A stretch of DNA of 64,000 bases from Natrialba sp. SSL1 (GCF_001861355.1 NZ_MASN01000004.1:124001-188000); one strand, 5' to 3'. Positions 1 to 9,571 are shown, numbered from the stretch's first letter. Numbers and translations: made by a program. Notes: a model not told the origin generated them from the letters alone.

Positions 1-322
1 CGCGGAACGTGTGTTCGTTCGCGCCGGTTTCGGCGGTGATCCGCCCGCCGCCGTCTGCGCAGAACGCCTGCAGGTCGTCGATGTGGTCGGCAGTGTGGGT
101 GCGCTCGAGTTGCTCTCGGGTTGCGGGCTCGACGTCGGCCAGTGTGACGTGATCGGCGAGTTCGGCCTGGACGATGCTGTAGATGTTTTTGAGTCGTTCC
201 GGTCGGTCCGGATGTGGTTGGCGGTACGCCAGTCTACCAGTCCACTCGGATTCGAACTCGCCGGCCGGCTGTTCGTGAGCGATGAAGCTCTCGTCCCAGA
301 ACGCGGTTATCGTTCGGCCCAT
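1..322 (-). CDS. Histone deacetylase family protein, N-terminal part (cut by window edge)
   Basis: The reverse strand from the ATG at 322 reads open to base 1, giving about 107 residues. It begins MGRTITAFWDESFIAHEQ and contains the YRQPHPDRPERL stretch typical of the AcuC/AphA/HDAC fold N-terminus, where the HP-xRPER segment precedes the zinc site. These enzymes hydrolyse acetyl-amide bonds on lysines or polyamines. The His/Asp zinc ligands lie beyond the window, so activity cannot be judged. An acetylpolyamine amidohydrolase would suit the adjacent polyamine-type transporter, but that is inference. Family assignment is fairly secure; substrate is unknown. Confidence 0.8.
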   Translation of the reverse strand, partial: MGRTITAFWDESFIAHEQPAGEFESEWTGRLAYRQPHPDRPERLKNIYSIVQAELADHVTLADVEPATREQLERTHTADHIDDLQAFCADGGGRITAETGANEHTFR

Positions 323-572
323 GCCTGGTACTCTCTGTCATTCTACATAAGACCTTCTGTCTCCGTGACCGATCCGGCGAGACTTACCCACGAGAGGAGA
401 CTTCCAGTTGACGTGCTACCCCCGAAATGCCTTGTTACATCCGAAAATCGGGGGCATTGGGGGGCAAACTGTGGTATGTATCCATATACAGACTGCTGTT
501 GTCTACATACTCGTTTTTCCTCCACCGATGCGTATTATTATTGGACAGAATACAGCATCTGTCGTTCTCGTC

Positions 573-587
573 GAAATCTATATATGG
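573..587 (+). promoter_or_regulatory. TATA box of the polyamine-type ABC operon
   Basis: The run AATCTATATATGG is preceded by a purine-rich CGAAA that could be the BRE. Its centre lies about 27 bases before the ATG at 609, the spacing of a leaderless or nearly leaderless haloarchaeal promoter. This supports 609 as the start rather than the upstream ATG at 408, which would lie before the promoter. Confidence 0.6.
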
Positions 588-608
588 TGTGAGAAGATAA
601 CAAAGGCC

Positions 609-1760
609 ATGGTTGAGAGAAATATCAGCCGACGGACTGTTCTGAAAACGACGGCTGCCGGTGGCGCAGCGGCGGCGGCGGGCTGTCTCGGCGGTGACGA
701 CGGTCGCGAGTACGTGCGGCCGATGGACGTCGACCTCGACGACGTGGAACCGGAAAACGAGATCAACATGTGGAACTGGTTCTACGACTTCCGCGACTGG
801 ACCGTCGAGGAGTTCAGCGCAGAGTACGGTATCGAGAACTCCTCGTCGACCGGCTACTCCTCCGCGGCGGAGTGGTACTCCCGCTTAGAAGCCGGTAACC
901 ACGCCATCGACCACGTCGGTTCCACCGGGAACTACACCGTTCGCTCCGTCGAGAACGACTTCTTCGAACCGTTGCCGGTCGACCAGTTCGAGGGCTGGGA
1001 GGCGCTTCCCGACTTCCTGCAAGAGACTATGCACGACTACGCCGGGAAGGACGGCGAGGTGTACGCGATGCCCCAGTCGTTGTTGCTGTACCCGACGCTG
1101 ACGTACAACGAGGACCACTTCTCGAGTCCGCCGGACTCGTGGGGGGTTCTCTGGGACGAGGAGTACGCCGGCGACATCTGCATGTGGGACGAAGCGCAGT
1201 ACCCCTGCCAGATCGCGGCGCTGTATACGGATCAGGACCCGTTCGATCCTGACGACCTCGACGAAATTCAGGAGGTCCTCGAACAGCAGATCGACCTCAA
1301 CGAAACTCTCTGGGACGAGTACAACCACGCCCGCGGCCTCTTCGTCAACGAAGACGTCGTGGTCGGCCCGCTGCTCGACGGCCAGACGTACCTCGCCAGA
1401 TTCGAGGACGAAGCGCCGATCAACTACACGATCCCCGAGGAGGGCGGGCTCTACCAGCTCGACGACATGGCCATTCCGACGGACTGCCCGAACCCGCGTG
1501 CAGCGACGCTACTCATGGACTGGGTCACCCAGCCGGATAACCTCAAGAACATCTTCCACGAGAGCGGCTACCCGCCGGCGATCGACCACGACGACTTCGA
1601 AGAGCTGTACGCCGAGGATCTCGAGGAAGGAACGATCACCGAGGAAGAAATCGAATTCTTCCGCTGGGGGGAACTCGAGGACCGCCTGATGTTCGCCGAA
1701 CCGCTCGGCGACGACCTGCTTCAGACGTACGACCAAATCTGGACCGAAGTGAAGAACTGA
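609..1760 (+). CDS. ABC transporter substrate-binding lipoprotein, spermidine/putrescine (PotD) type
   Basis: The protein has 383 residues. It opens with a Tat signal (SRRTVLK, Arg8-Arg9), an alanine-rich core and a lipobox AAGC with Cys26, followed by GG, so it is probably exported folded and lipid-anchored outside the cell. The mature part resembles PotD/PotF-type binding proteins (family 1/8): NMWNWFYDF near the start of lobe one, LLLYPTLTYNEDHF, and a C-terminal TYDQIWTEVK helix. It is the first gene of a four-gene operon with ATPase and two permeases. The start at 609 is chosen from the twin-arginine position and the TATA box. The ligand is inferred as a polyamine or similar cation; the sequence does not settle it. 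Confidence 0.88.
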   Translation: MVERNISRRTVLKTTAAGGAAAAAGCLGGDDGREYVRPMDVDLDDVEPENEINMWNWFYDFRDWTVEEFSAEYGIENSSSTGYSSAAEWYSRLEAGNHAIDHVGSTGNYTVRSVENDFFEPLPVDQFEGWEALPDFLQETMHDYAGKDGEVYAMPQSLLLYPTLTYNEDHFSSPPDSWGVLWDEEYAGDICMWDEAQYPCQIAALYTDQDPFDPDDLDEIQEVLEQQIDLNETLWDEYNHARGLFVNEDVVVGPLLDGQTYLARFEDEAPINYTIPEEGGLYQLDDMAIPTDCPNPRAATLLMDWVTQPDNLKNIFHESGYPPAIDHDDFEELYAEDLEEGTITEEEIEFFRWGELEDRLMFAEPLGDDLLQTYDQIWTEVKN

Positions 1761-1769
1761 CCGATACCG

Positions 1770-2852
1770 ATGTCAGACATTACAATCCACGGCTTGCGCA
1801 AGGAGTTCGGCTCGGTGCTGGCGGTCGACGACGTCGATTTCGACATCACAGAGGGAGAATTCATCTCGATTCTGGGGCCGAGCGGCTCCGGCAAGTCGAC
1901 AATCTTGCGGATGATCGCCGGTTTCGAGTCCCCGACAGCGGGCGAGATCAGAATCGGCGGCGACGATGTCGTCGGGGACCCCCCGTTCGAGCGGGACGTA
2001 AACATGATGTTTCAGGACCTGGCGCTGTTCCCACACCTGACCGTCGCCGAGAACATCGCGTACGGGTTAGCGCAGGACGGTGTTCCAGCCGACGAGCGCG
2101 AGGATCGCGTCCAGGAGATGCTCGAGATCGTCCACCTCGAAGGGTACGACGACCGCGAACCCCACGAGCTCTCGGGCGGCGAGCAACAGCGTGTCGCGCT
2201 CGCTCGGGCGCTGGTCAACGAGCCAAAGCTACTGTTGTTCGACGAACCGCTGGCGTCGCTCGACCGAAAGCTACGCCAGCACATGCAGATCGAGCTCCAG
2301 CAGATCCAACACGAGACCGGCATCACGTTCCTCTACGTCACCCACGACCAGGAGGTCGCGATGGCCGTCTCCGACCGGCTGATCGTGCTCAACGACGGTC
2401 AGATCGAACAGATCGGCACCGCCGAAGAGCTCTACGACGAACCGAACAACAGCTTCGTCGCGAACTTCATCGGCGATATCAACACGCTGCCGGCGGAACT
2501 CGAGCGTGATAACGGCAATCTCGCGATCGACATCAACGACGCGACACGAACAGTTGGCGACTCGTACGTCGATCCGGGAGTTCGCGACAACGGTCATCAC
2601 GAAATCGACCTCTGTATCAGGCCGGACGATATGCGAATCGAGCCGTCGACGGCGTCCGAGGCGAACGCAATCGCAGGAACGGTCCGAAACCGCATCTACA
2701 AGGGCGGAACGACGACGTACCACATCGACACCGACGTCGGAACGGTCACGGCAGAGTTAGGATCGAGTCAGTTCGATGTCGGTGACGAGGTCGGCGTCTC
2801 GTGGAGTGACGATGCCGCCTACCTCTTCCCGCGGAGGGAGTCCGAGGCATGA
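1770..2852 (+). CDS. potA: ABC transporter ATP-binding protein, PotA type
   Basis: The 360-residue ATPase powers the transporter. Walker A is GPSGSGKST (residues 36-44); then come the Q-loop (MMFQDLALF), signature ELSGGEQQR, Walker B LLLFDEP and the switch histidine in VTHDQ. The C-terminal ~120 residues match a TOBE-type regulatory domain as in PotA/MalK proteins. It starts 9 bases after the binding-protein gene and overlaps the next gene by 4 bases (ATGA), consistent with translational coupling. Symbol is given by type; specificity is inferred from the operon. Confidence 0.9.
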   Translation: MSDITIHGLRKEFGSVLAVDDVDFDITEGEFISILGPSGSGKSTILRMIAGFESPTAGEIRIGGDDVVGDPPFERDVNMMFQDLALFPHLTVAENIAYGLAQDGVPADEREDRVQEMLEIVHLEGYDDREPHELSGGEQQRVALARALVNEPKLLLFDEPLASLDRKLRQHMQIELQQIQHETGITFLYVTHDQEVAMAVSDRLIVLNDGQIEQIGTAEELYDEPNNSFVANFIGDINTLPAELERDNGNLAIDINDATRTVGDSYVDPGVRDNGHHEIDLCIRPDDMRIEPSTASEANAIAGTVRNRIYKGGTTTYHIDTDVGTVTAELGSSQFDVGDEVGVSWSDDAAYLFPRRESEA

Positions 2853-3769
2853 GTTCGGCCAGACTGCCCGGTATTCGTGCGAACGTGGCAGACGGGTTCG
2901 AACACTGGCAGTCCTTCCTGCGCGATCGGCCGCGGCTGAAGATTTTCCTGATCGTCTTCCCGCCCGCGCTGGTGCTCGCGGTCTTTTTCCTCCTGCCGCT
3001 CGTGTTCATGGCGTACCTCTCGCTGCTCGAGGGGATGCCCCCGGCACCGGCGACGTTCGAGAACTACATGCGCCTCGTCACGCAGGAGGTCTACCTGTCG
3101 ATCCTCTGGCGGACGACCGTGATTACGGCGCAGGCGACGATACTGACGGTGCTCATCGGCTACGCGATCGCCTACAGTATGGTCCGATTCTCCCGGCGGA
3201 CGACGATGATCCTGCTGCTGGTCATCATGCCGTTCTGGACGAACTACATCATCCGAATGTACGCCTGGATTAACATCCTGCAGACGAACGGCGTCCTCGA
3301 CGCGGCACTGCTGTTCGTCGGCGTAATAAACGAGCCGCTCGGCGTGCTCTACAGCCACGAGGCTGTGCTCATCGGATTCATCTACATCTACCTGCCGCTT
3401 GCGGTCCTTCCCTTCTACGCCTCGCTCTCGTACCTCGATCAGGACCTCATCGACGCGTCGATGGACCTCGGGGCGGGGCCGATCAAGACGTTCCTCTCGA
3501 TTACGCTCCCGATGACGAAAAACGGGATCATGGTCGGCGTGATTCTGGTCGGGATCCCGATCTTCGGCTCGTTCATCACGCCTCAGCTTCTGGGCGGGAC
3601 GGACAACACCATGGTCGGTATGATAATCGAGAACCAGTTCGTCGAGGCGTTCAACTGGTCGTTCGGTGCCGCGCTCAGTATCACCGTCGCGTTCATCGTC
3701 GTTGCTATGCTCGTGCTCGGAATGCTGGCCGGCGGGAACTTCTTCGATCTCGGAGGTGAGGACGAATGA
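2849..3769 (+). CDS. potB: ABC transporter permease, PotB type
   Basis: A 306-residue inner-membrane permease with about six hydrophobic segments, the first at FLIVFPPALVLAVFFLLPLV. The conserved cytoplasmic loop that docks on the ATPase (EAA loop) is seen as DASMDLGAGPIKTFLSITLP. It overlaps potA by 4 bases and the following permease by 4 bases, so all parts are probably translated as one unit. Members of this type form a heterodimer with PotC. Typical family length is about 280-310 residues, so the gene looks intact. Confidence 0.88.
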   Translation: MSSARLPGIRANVADGFEHWQSFLRDRPRLKIFLIVFPPALVLAVFFLLPLVFMAYLSLLEGMPPAPATFENYMRLVTQEVYLSILWRTTVITAQATILTVLIGYAIAYSMVRFSRRTTMILLLVIMPFWTNYIIRMYAWINILQTNGVLDAALLFVGVINEPLGVLYSHEAVLIGFIYIYLPLAVLPFYASLSYLDQDLIDASMDLGAGPIKTFLSITLPMTKNGIMVGVILVGIPIFGSFITPQLLGGTDNTMVGMIIENQFVEAFNWSFGAALSITVAFIVVAMLVLGMLAGGNFFDLGGEDE

Positions 3770-4605
3770 GCGCACTCTCGTCCGCGTGGAACCTGCTCGA
3801 GCGGGTCGCTTACAACCACGGACGAAAGGCGGGGCTCACCTGTCTCGTGCTCGCGATTCTCTACCTCTGGTTCCCAATCTTCGTCGTGACGTTCATGTCG
3901 TTCGCCGAGCGAGAGGTGCTCACGTTCCCGCCGTCGAGTCTCACCCTCGACTGGTACCTGGTCTTCCTGGATAACGACGCCGCGATCAGCGCGACGATTA
4001 CGTCGCTGCAGATTAGCTTCATTACGACGCCGATCGCAGTGGCACTCTCGGTGCTCATCGCGTACGCCATCGACCGCTACGTCTTCCCCGGGAAGAGTAT
4101 CCTGCAGCTCGTCGCGGTGCTCCCGATCGTCGTTCCGCTGATCGTCGTCGGTGTCGCGATGACGATCTTCTTCGGCATCGTCGGCATCCAGGCGAGCTTC
4201 TGGACGGTCGTCGCCGCACACGTTATTCGGGTGATCCCGTTCACCGTCCTCATCCTCGTTCCGACGCTGGTTGCCTTCGACCGGTCGTTAGAGGAGGCGT
4301 CGTACGACCTCGGTGCGAACGAGTTGACGACGTTCCGGAAGATCACCGTCCCGAACATCATGCCCGGCGTCGTCGCGGCCGGCTTGCTCGCGTTCACGAT
4401 CTCGTTCAACGAGTTCGTCTACACCTACTTCGTCAAGGACGCGCGAACGCAAACGCTGCCGACGTACCTGTGGGATCAGCTCCGACAGCACGCGACACCC
4501 GAAGTGAACGTCATCAGCGTCGTCTTCATCGTCTTCGCCATCTCCACCGTGCTCATCGCGGTGGCGCTGACGAACGTCGAGCGGATCACGACGCACGACG
4601 GCTAG
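3766..4605 (+). CDS. potC: ABC transporter permease, PotC type
   Basis: The 279-residue second permease has a first transmembrane segment around LVLAILYLWFPIFVVTFMSF and the EAA-type loop EASYDLGANELTTFRKITVP. Its start ATG overlaps the stop of the preceding permease. Together with the upstream genes it completes a binding-protein-dependent importer. A 6-bp-stem inverted repeat (GAAGCG..CGCTTC) follows the stop codon before the convergent peptidase gene. Confidence 0.88.
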   Translation: MSALSSAWNLLERVAYNHGRKAGLTCLVLAILYLWFPIFVVTFMSFAEREVLTFPPSSLTLDWYLVFLDNDAAISATITSLQISFITTPIAVALSVLIAYAIDRYVFPGKSILQLVAVLPIVVPLIVVGVAMTIFFGIVGIQASFWTVVAAHVIRVIPFTVLILVPTLVAFDRSLEEASYDLGANELTTFRKITVPNIMPGVVAAGLLAFTISFNEFVYTYFVKDARTQTLPTYLWDQLRQHATPEVNVISVVFIVFAISTVLIAVALTNVERITTHDG

Positions 4606-4607
4606 AC

Positions 4608-4622
4608 GAAGCGCGCCGCTTC
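4608..4622. terminator. Short inverted repeat between convergent genes
   Basis: GAAGCG and CGCTTC flank a 3-base spacer just after the permease stop codon. It could form a small hairpin between two converging transcripts. There is no long T run, so a terminator role is only suggested. Confidence 0.3.
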
Positions 4623-4771
4623 GGCGGCACCTTCCGACTCGGGTACTCGTTTTCTGCGTTGCCCTCTCAACCGCCACGAGGGGCTGGTACGGCCGCTACG
4701 GGAGATCGACGACGAGATTCGTCTCGAAATAGTCTCAAAATCCGTCTCACAAAAGAAGTGCCGTTTGCGGA

Positions 4772-6073
4772 TCAGTCCTCGGTCCCGCACCACTCCATCG
4801 CCGTCAGTGCCAGCGTCTGTGCCGTCTCGACGAGGGAGTCGAGTTCGACGTACTCGTCGGCACCGTGTCCACCCCACCCACGCGGGCCGACGGAGATTGC
4901 GGGAATATCGTAGTAGAGGGCGTAAAACCGCTCGTCGAGGCCGCCGAGGCCGCCGACGTACGAGGTCTCACCACCGGTCGTTCGTTCGGCGTGGGTCGTC
5001 GCGAGCTGGACGATTTCCTCGTCGGTGTCTATCTCGTGCGGGTCGGCGTCCCAGCCGAACCACTCGATCTCCGGTTCGTGCTCGGCGAGCCACGGGTCGT
5101 CCTCCGCAGCGCTCATCACCGCGTCGGTGACTTCCTGACGAACATCCTCGCTGCGCTCACCCGGTGGCCAGCCAATTCGACCGGTGAGGACGGCCTCGCC
5201 CGGCACCTTCGACACCCAGTCGCCGGACTCCGCGACGCTGACGCTGAGATTGGTGACGCTGCCTTCGGCCTCCGGATCCTTCCGGACCGCCGGCTCGTAG
5301 GAGATCCGTTCCCGGCGCTCTTCGTCGAGTTTCTCGAGTGCACGATAGATCGTCGTCGCGTTGCCGATCGCGTTCACGCCGCGGTACTTGCGCGCGGTGT
5401 GTGCCGCCTTCCCTGGAACGGTGATCCGGAAGTACATGACACCTGCGCCGGCAATCCCCACGTTCGGAAGCTGGAACGGTTCCGGAATGATCGCGGCATC
5501 TGGCTGGTACCCCCGCTCGAGTGCGGAGAGCACGCCGCCGACGCCACCGGCTTCCTCCTCAATCGTCGTCTGCAAGAGCAGGTCGCCCTCGAGCTCGACG
5601 CCGAGGGACTCGAGTACCTCGTAGGCGTGGACGAACGCGGCGATGCCGCCTTTCATGTCCATCGTACCGCGGCCGTACATCCGGCCGTCTTCGATCGTCG
5701 CGTCCCACGGGTCGTACGACCAGTCGGCGACGGGTTCCGGCGTGACGACGTCGATGTGGCCGCTGAAGGCCAGGCTTCGCCCGTTCTCGGGATCAGTACC
5801 GGGTAGCGTGGCGACGACGTTTTCGCGACCCTCGTAGCCGTACTCCTCGTAGGTGACCGTCTCGGTGAACCCAGGGTGTGATTCGAGGTTCGAGGCCGAT
5901 GGTTCCCAGGTATCGATCTCGAGGTCGCCGTCGGACTCACGCAGGCGGTCGAGGACGACCTCCTGGCCTGGTTGCTCCTTCCCGGACAGTGATTTTGCCG
6001 CGACTAGTTCCTCGAGGAAGTCGAACAGTCGGTCTTGCGTTCGCTCTATCTCAGCGCATACCTCCGATTCCAT
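4772..6073 (-). CDS. M20 family metallopeptidase / deacylase (ArgE/DapE type)
   Basis: The 433-residue protein carries the M20 hallmarks: SGHIDVV with the first zinc His and Asp, GRGTMDMKGG with the bridging Asp, and TIEEEAGG with the catalytic and metal-binding glutamates. Relatives remove acyl groups or cleave amide bonds in N-acetylornithine, succinyl-diaminopimelate and small peptides or carbamoyl compounds. It converges on the polyamine-type operon and is followed upstream by an amidase, so both may act on nitrogen compounds brought in by the transporter. Length is normal for ArgE/DapE relatives; exact substrate is unknown. Confidence 0.85.
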   Translation of the reverse strand: MESEVCAEIERTQDRLFDFLEELVAAKSLSGKEQPGQEVVLDRLRESDGDLEIDTWEPSASNLESHPGFTETVTYEEYGYEGRENVVATLPGTDPENGRSLAFSGHIDVVTPEPVADWSYDPWDATIEDGRMYGRGTMDMKGGIAAFVHAYEVLESLGVELEGDLLLQTTIEEEAGGVGGVLSALERGYQPDAAIIPEPFQLPNVGIAGAGVMYFRITVPGKAAHTARKYRGVNAIGNATTIYRALEKLDEERRERISYEPAVRKDPEAEGSVTNLSVSVAESGDWVSKVPGEAVLTGRIGWPPGERSEDVRQEVTDAVMSAAEDDPWLAEHEPEIEWFGWDADPHEIDTDEEIVQLATTHAERTTGGETSYVGGLGGLDERFYALYYDIPAISVGPRGWGGHGADEYVELDSLVETAQTLALTAMEWCGTED

Positions 6074-6128
6074 GACATTCGATACCGTGTGGCAGAACGT
6101 ATAGTTTCCGCTGCGCTCACCCGCAGTG

Positions 6129-7571
6129 CTACCGCGGGTACGCGTCGTGCCACGGTCGCTGTCGCTCGAGTGCGCCGGCAGCGGCGAGCACGTCTTCGTC
6201 GCGATGGCGCGGCGCGGCGATCTGCATGCCGATCGGCAGCCCGTCCTCGGTTAGTCCGGCAGGCGCGGTGGCTGCCGGCTGGCCGGTCAGGTTGTACGGC
6301 TGCGTCAGAATCCAGCCGCGGTACGGCTCGATTTCGGTGCCGTCGACCTCCTCGGGATACTCGTCGTGGTCGAACGGCGGGACCGCCATCGTCGCCGAGA
6401 CGAGCAGGTCGTACTCCTCGAAGAGGTCGCAGAGTCCGTCGAGAACGTCCGTCCGGACGACGCTCGCGTCGCGGTAGGCCGACATCGTCGGCTCGTCGGT
6501 CTCGAGTATCAGGTCGACCAGGTAGGGGCGCAGTTTCTCGCGGTCCGCGTCGTAGGGGTCGAAGCCGTCGTCCTGCAAGTTCTCGAGGAGCATTCCCCAG
6601 AGGACGTTCGCGAAGGTGTAGTAGGCGTCGACGATTTCTTCTTTCGTGTGGCCGAGGTCGGGGTCGACGTGTTCGACGGTCGCGCCCGCGTCTTCGAGCG
6701 CGCCCACAGCCTCGTCGAGGACGCTCGTCACCGTCTCGGAGACCGGATACGTGCCGAGGTCCGGGCTGTACGCGATCGTCATGTCGTCGATGGGACGGTC
6801 AGGCGCGTCTGCGTAGGTGGTTCCGTCGTCGGGAAGCGAGAAGGGGTCGCGCCCGTCGGGGCCGGCCATCACGTCGAGCATGAGCGCGGCGTCCTCGACG
6901 GTGCGGCTCATCGGTCCAAGGTGGCTAAAGGGTGTATGGTGGCTGAACCCGTTCGGTCGGCCGGCTTCAGGAATGAGTCCGAACGTTGGTTTGTGACCGA
7001 ATACGCCACAGCAGGCCGCCGGGACGCGGATGGAACCGCCGGTATCTGACCCCTGTGCGATGGGGACGAGCGAGTCACCGAGGGCGGCACCCGCGCCGCC
7101 GGAGGAGCCGCCCGAAATTTTCCCCGGGTCGAACGGCGTTCCTGTGGGACCGGTGACCAGATTGTCCGTTGCGAGTCCCAGGCCGAACTCGGGCGTGTTC
7201 GTCTTTCCGACGATGATCGCACCGGCCTCCTTTAATCGCGACACGAACAGGTCGTCTTCCTCGGCGACGTTGTCTTCGTACAGCTTCGAGCCGAACGTCG
7301 TCCGGATTCCCTCGACGTTGTCGAGGTCCTTGATCGCAACCGGAACCCCGTGAAGCGGGCCGAGGGAGTCGCCGTTCTCGATCGCTCGTTCTGCTTCGCG
7401 AGCCTGTTCGCGGGCCAACTCCTCGGTCACGGTAACGAAGGCGTTCGTTCGATCGTTTCGGTCGGCGATCCGATCGAGGTGTGCGTCGACGACCGCCGTC
7501 GGCGAAACATCGCCGTCCCGAATCCGGCGGGCGATTCCCGCAGCAGACATGTGTGTGAATTCGTCAGTCAC
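6129..7571 (-). CDS. Amidase (amidase-signature family, GatA-like)
   Basis: The 480-residue hydrolase has the Ser-cisSer-Lys triad: Lys in VAIKDLDNV, the Gly/Ser-rich GGSSGGAGAALG segment, and the nucleophile region GSDTGGSIRVPA. It hydrolyses amides to acid and ammonia; the family also includes GatA of the tRNA amidotransferase, but no gatB or gatC is adjacent, so a catabolic amidase is more likely. It lies about 55 bases upstream of the M20 peptidase on the same strand, which suggests cotranscription. Confidence 0.85.
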   Translation of the reverse strand: MTDEFTHMSAAGIARRIRDGDVSPTAVVDAHLDRIADRNDRTNAFVTVTEELAREQAREAERAIENGDSLGPLHGVPVAIKDLDNVEGIRTTFGSKLYEDNVAEEDDLFVSRLKEAGAIIVGKTNTPEFGLGLATDNLVTGPTGTPFDPGKISGGSSGGAGAALGDSLVPIAQGSDTGGSIRVPAACCGVFGHKPTFGLIPEAGRPNGFSHHTPFSHLGPMSRTVEDAALMLDVMAGPDGRDPFSLPDDGTTYADAPDRPIDDMTIAYSPDLGTYPVSETVTSVLDEAVGALEDAGATVEHVDPDLGHTKEEIVDAYYTFANVLWGMLLENLQDDGFDPYDADREKLRPYLVDLILETDEPTMSAYRDASVVRTDVLDGLCDLFEEYDLLVSATMAVPPFDHDEYPEEVDGTEIEPYRGWILTQPYNLTGQPAATAPAGLTEDGLPIGMQIAAPRHRDEDVLAAAGALERQRPWHDAYPR

Positions 7572-7630
7572 GGCTGCTAGCTCGTTCGCGTCGGTAAAAT
7601 GTGTGTGGGTAACTCACATTCCTCGCCGGC

Positions 7631-7670
7631 GACTGGCAGCGACTGGCGGTGACTGGCGGCGACTGGCCAC
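7631..7670. repeat. Four tandem 10-bp repeats (GACTGGCGGC)
   Basis: Four adjacent near-identical decamers (GACTGGCAGC, GACTGGCGGT, GACTGGCGGC, GACTGGCCAC) fill the gap between the divergent amidase and aldehyde oxidoreductase genes, ending about 10 bases before a TATA box. A 10-bp period puts each copy on nearly the same DNA face, so regulator binding is possible; simple slippage is the alternative. Confidence 0.6.
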
Positions 7671-7678
7671 GCTGTGAA

Positions 7679-7688
7679 CTTATTTATA
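7679..7688 (+). promoter_or_regulatory. TATA box of the aldehyde oxidoreductase gene
   Basis: CTTATTTATA lies about 26-32 bases before the ATG at 7712, the spacing of a leaderless archaeal transcript. It favours the MAQATVN start over the upstream ATG at 7649. Confidence 0.6.
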
Positions 7689-7711
7689 GACTGGAATACG
7701 TGTGTTTGGTA

Positions 7712-9571
7712 ATGGCACAGGCGACCGTCAACACCCCTGAGCAGGTGACACAACTCGAGACGCTCGTCAGGGTGAACCTGACAGACGAACAGATTACGAC
7801 CGAGACGGTACCCCAGGAGTACCGCGACCGGTTCATCGCCGGCAAGGGACTGGGCGCAGCGCTACTTCTCGACGAGGTTGAGGCCGGCGTCGATCCGCTC
7901 TCACCCGAGAACAACCTGTACTTCATGTTCGGCCCGCTCACCGGATTCGCACCGGGGACCTCGCGGTACGGCGCTGTCACGAAATCGCCGTTAACCGGCA
8001 CGTTCGTCGACTCCTACTCCGGCGGCCACTTCCCGACGATGGTCCGGTACGCGCTGCCGGACGTGCTCGCGATCGCGGTCGAGGGTCGCGCGGAGAACCC
8101 GATGACGCTCCGGATCACCGAGGGCGAACTGGCACTCGAGGACGCCACTGAGCTGTGGGGCCTGGATACGAAGGAGACGGCCCGGCAGTTCGAGGGCAAA
8201 CAGACGAAGACGGCGTGTATCGGGCCGGCCGGCGAGAACGAGGTCGCCTACGCGACGATTTCGAGTGACGAGGGTACTCACCACGCGGGCCGCGGCGGTG
8301 TCGGTGCCGTCATGGGCTCGAAAAATCTGAAGGCGGTCGTGGCAACAGGGAACTCCCCGCCGAGGGCACCCGACATTCAACAGTTGAAGGTCGAGCACAC
8401 CCAGCGGCTGGGGACCGACGACGAGGTTTCCTGGGCGCGAAACGGCGGCACACAGCTCATCGTCGACTGGACCCAGCAGGTCGGCGCGCTGCCCTCGCAC
8501 AACTGGTCGCGGGGCACCGTCGAGAACGTCGACGACCTGAACATCGACGCCTTTTCGGAGGGACACGTCGGCACCGACTCCTGTTTCGGCTGTCCCGTCG
8601 CCTGCGGCCACGTCGTCGATTTCGAGGAGAGCGACGCCGATGTCGACGGTGCGTTCCCGGGAGCCAGCGTCGACTGGGGGCCGGAGTACGAGACGATCGG
8701 CATGATGGGCGCGAACACGGACATCACGAACGTCACCGAGGTGACCGAACTCGCGAACCTCGCCGACACGCTCGGCATGGACACGATCTCGCTCGGCAAC
8801 GTCCTCTCGTGGCTGATGGAGGTCACCGAGGCAGGACTCGTCGACTCCGACCTGCGCTGGGGCGACGCCGAAGCCGCCGCCGAGGTTATCCGCGACATCG
8901 CCCACCGCGACGGCATCGGCGACGAACTCGCGGAGGGAACCGCCCGCGCGGCGGACCTGCTCTGTGACGGCCACCCCGACGCCCGCGAGGCCGCCGTCCA
9001 GGTCAAGGGACTCGAGTTGCCCGCCTACGAGCCCCGTGCCTCGTTCAGTATGGCGCTCGCGTACGCGACCGCGGACAGGGGTGCCTGCCACCAGCGGGCG
9101 TTCCCGATCGGCTCCGACGCGCTCGGCGGGGAGCGAGATCCACACGATACAGACGGCCACGCCGAAGTGGTCATCGACGAGCAAGACGAGACCGCACTGA
9201 CCTACAGCATGGTCTCGTGTTCGTTCACCGCGTACAACTACGAGCGGGTCTGTGAGTGGCTCAACGAACTCGCCTACGACGTGACGGTCGAGGACCTGGA
9301 GGCGGTCGGCGAGCGCGCCTGGAACGCCACACGGCTGTTCAACCTTCGTGAAGGATTCGAGCGAGACGACGACGCCTTACCGGAGCGATTCACCACGCCA
9401 CTCGAGCGCGGTGGGCCGGCGGACGGGAACGCGATCACGGAAGAGCAGTTCGAGACGATGCTCGATTCGTACTACGAGCAACGCGGCTGGACGGAAGCAG
9501 GAGAGCCAACACCCGAGACGTTAGCACGGCTCGATATCGAGTCGCTCTCGCCGGAGTCGCAGTCGGTGTAG
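7712..9571 (+). CDS. Aldehyde ferredoxin oxidoreductase family protein
   Basis: This 619-residue enzyme matches the tungsto-pterin aldehyde oxidoreductase family. The first domain shows VNLTDEQI, GKGLGAALL and TSRYGAVTKSPLTG; the C-terminal domain carries the [4Fe-4S] ligands in CFGCPVAC (about residues 291-298) and a distal Cys near residue 503 in VSCSFTAY. It oxidises aldehydes to acids with ferredoxin as acceptor, in the cytoplasm. The GAGRG-like pterin loop appears as HHAGRGGVGAVMGSKNLKA. Start chosen from the TATA spacing. It may oxidise aldehydes produced by the neighbouring amine oxidase; that link is inference. Confidence 0.9.
   Translation: MAQATVNTPEQVTQLETLVRVNLTDEQITTETVPQEYRDRFIAGKGLGAALLLDEVEAGVDPLSPENNLYFMFGPLTGFAPGTSRYGAVTKSPLTGTFVDSYSGGHFPTMVRYALPDVLAIAVEGRAENPMTLRITEGELALEDATELWGLDTKETARQFEGKQTKTACIGPAGENEVAYATISSDEGTHHAGRGGVGAVMGSKNLKAVVATGNSPPRAPDIQQLKVEHTQRLGTDDEVSWARNGGTQLIVDWTQQVGALPSHNWSRGTVENVDDLNIDAFSEGHVGTDSCFGCPVACGHVVDFEESDADVDGAFPGASVDWGPEYETIGMMGANTDITNVTEVTELANLADTLGMDTISLGNVLSWLMEVTEAGLVDSDLRWGDAEAAAEVIRDIAHRDGIGDELAEGTARAADLLCDGHPDAREAAVQVKGLELPAYEPRASFSMALAYATADRGACHQRAFPIGSDALGGERDPHDTDGHAEVVIDEQDETALTYSMVSCSFTAYNYERVCEWLNELAYDVTVEDLEAVGERAWNATRLFNLREGFERDDDALPERFTTPLERGGPADGNAITEEQFETMLDSYYEQRGWTEAGEPTPETLARLDIESLSPESQSV

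Noticed and set aside
2819..3775. 318-residue antisense open frame under the permease gene
   Set aside because: Arg/Glu/His-rich antisense shadow of a high-GC gene; the plus strand has a clear PotB permease.
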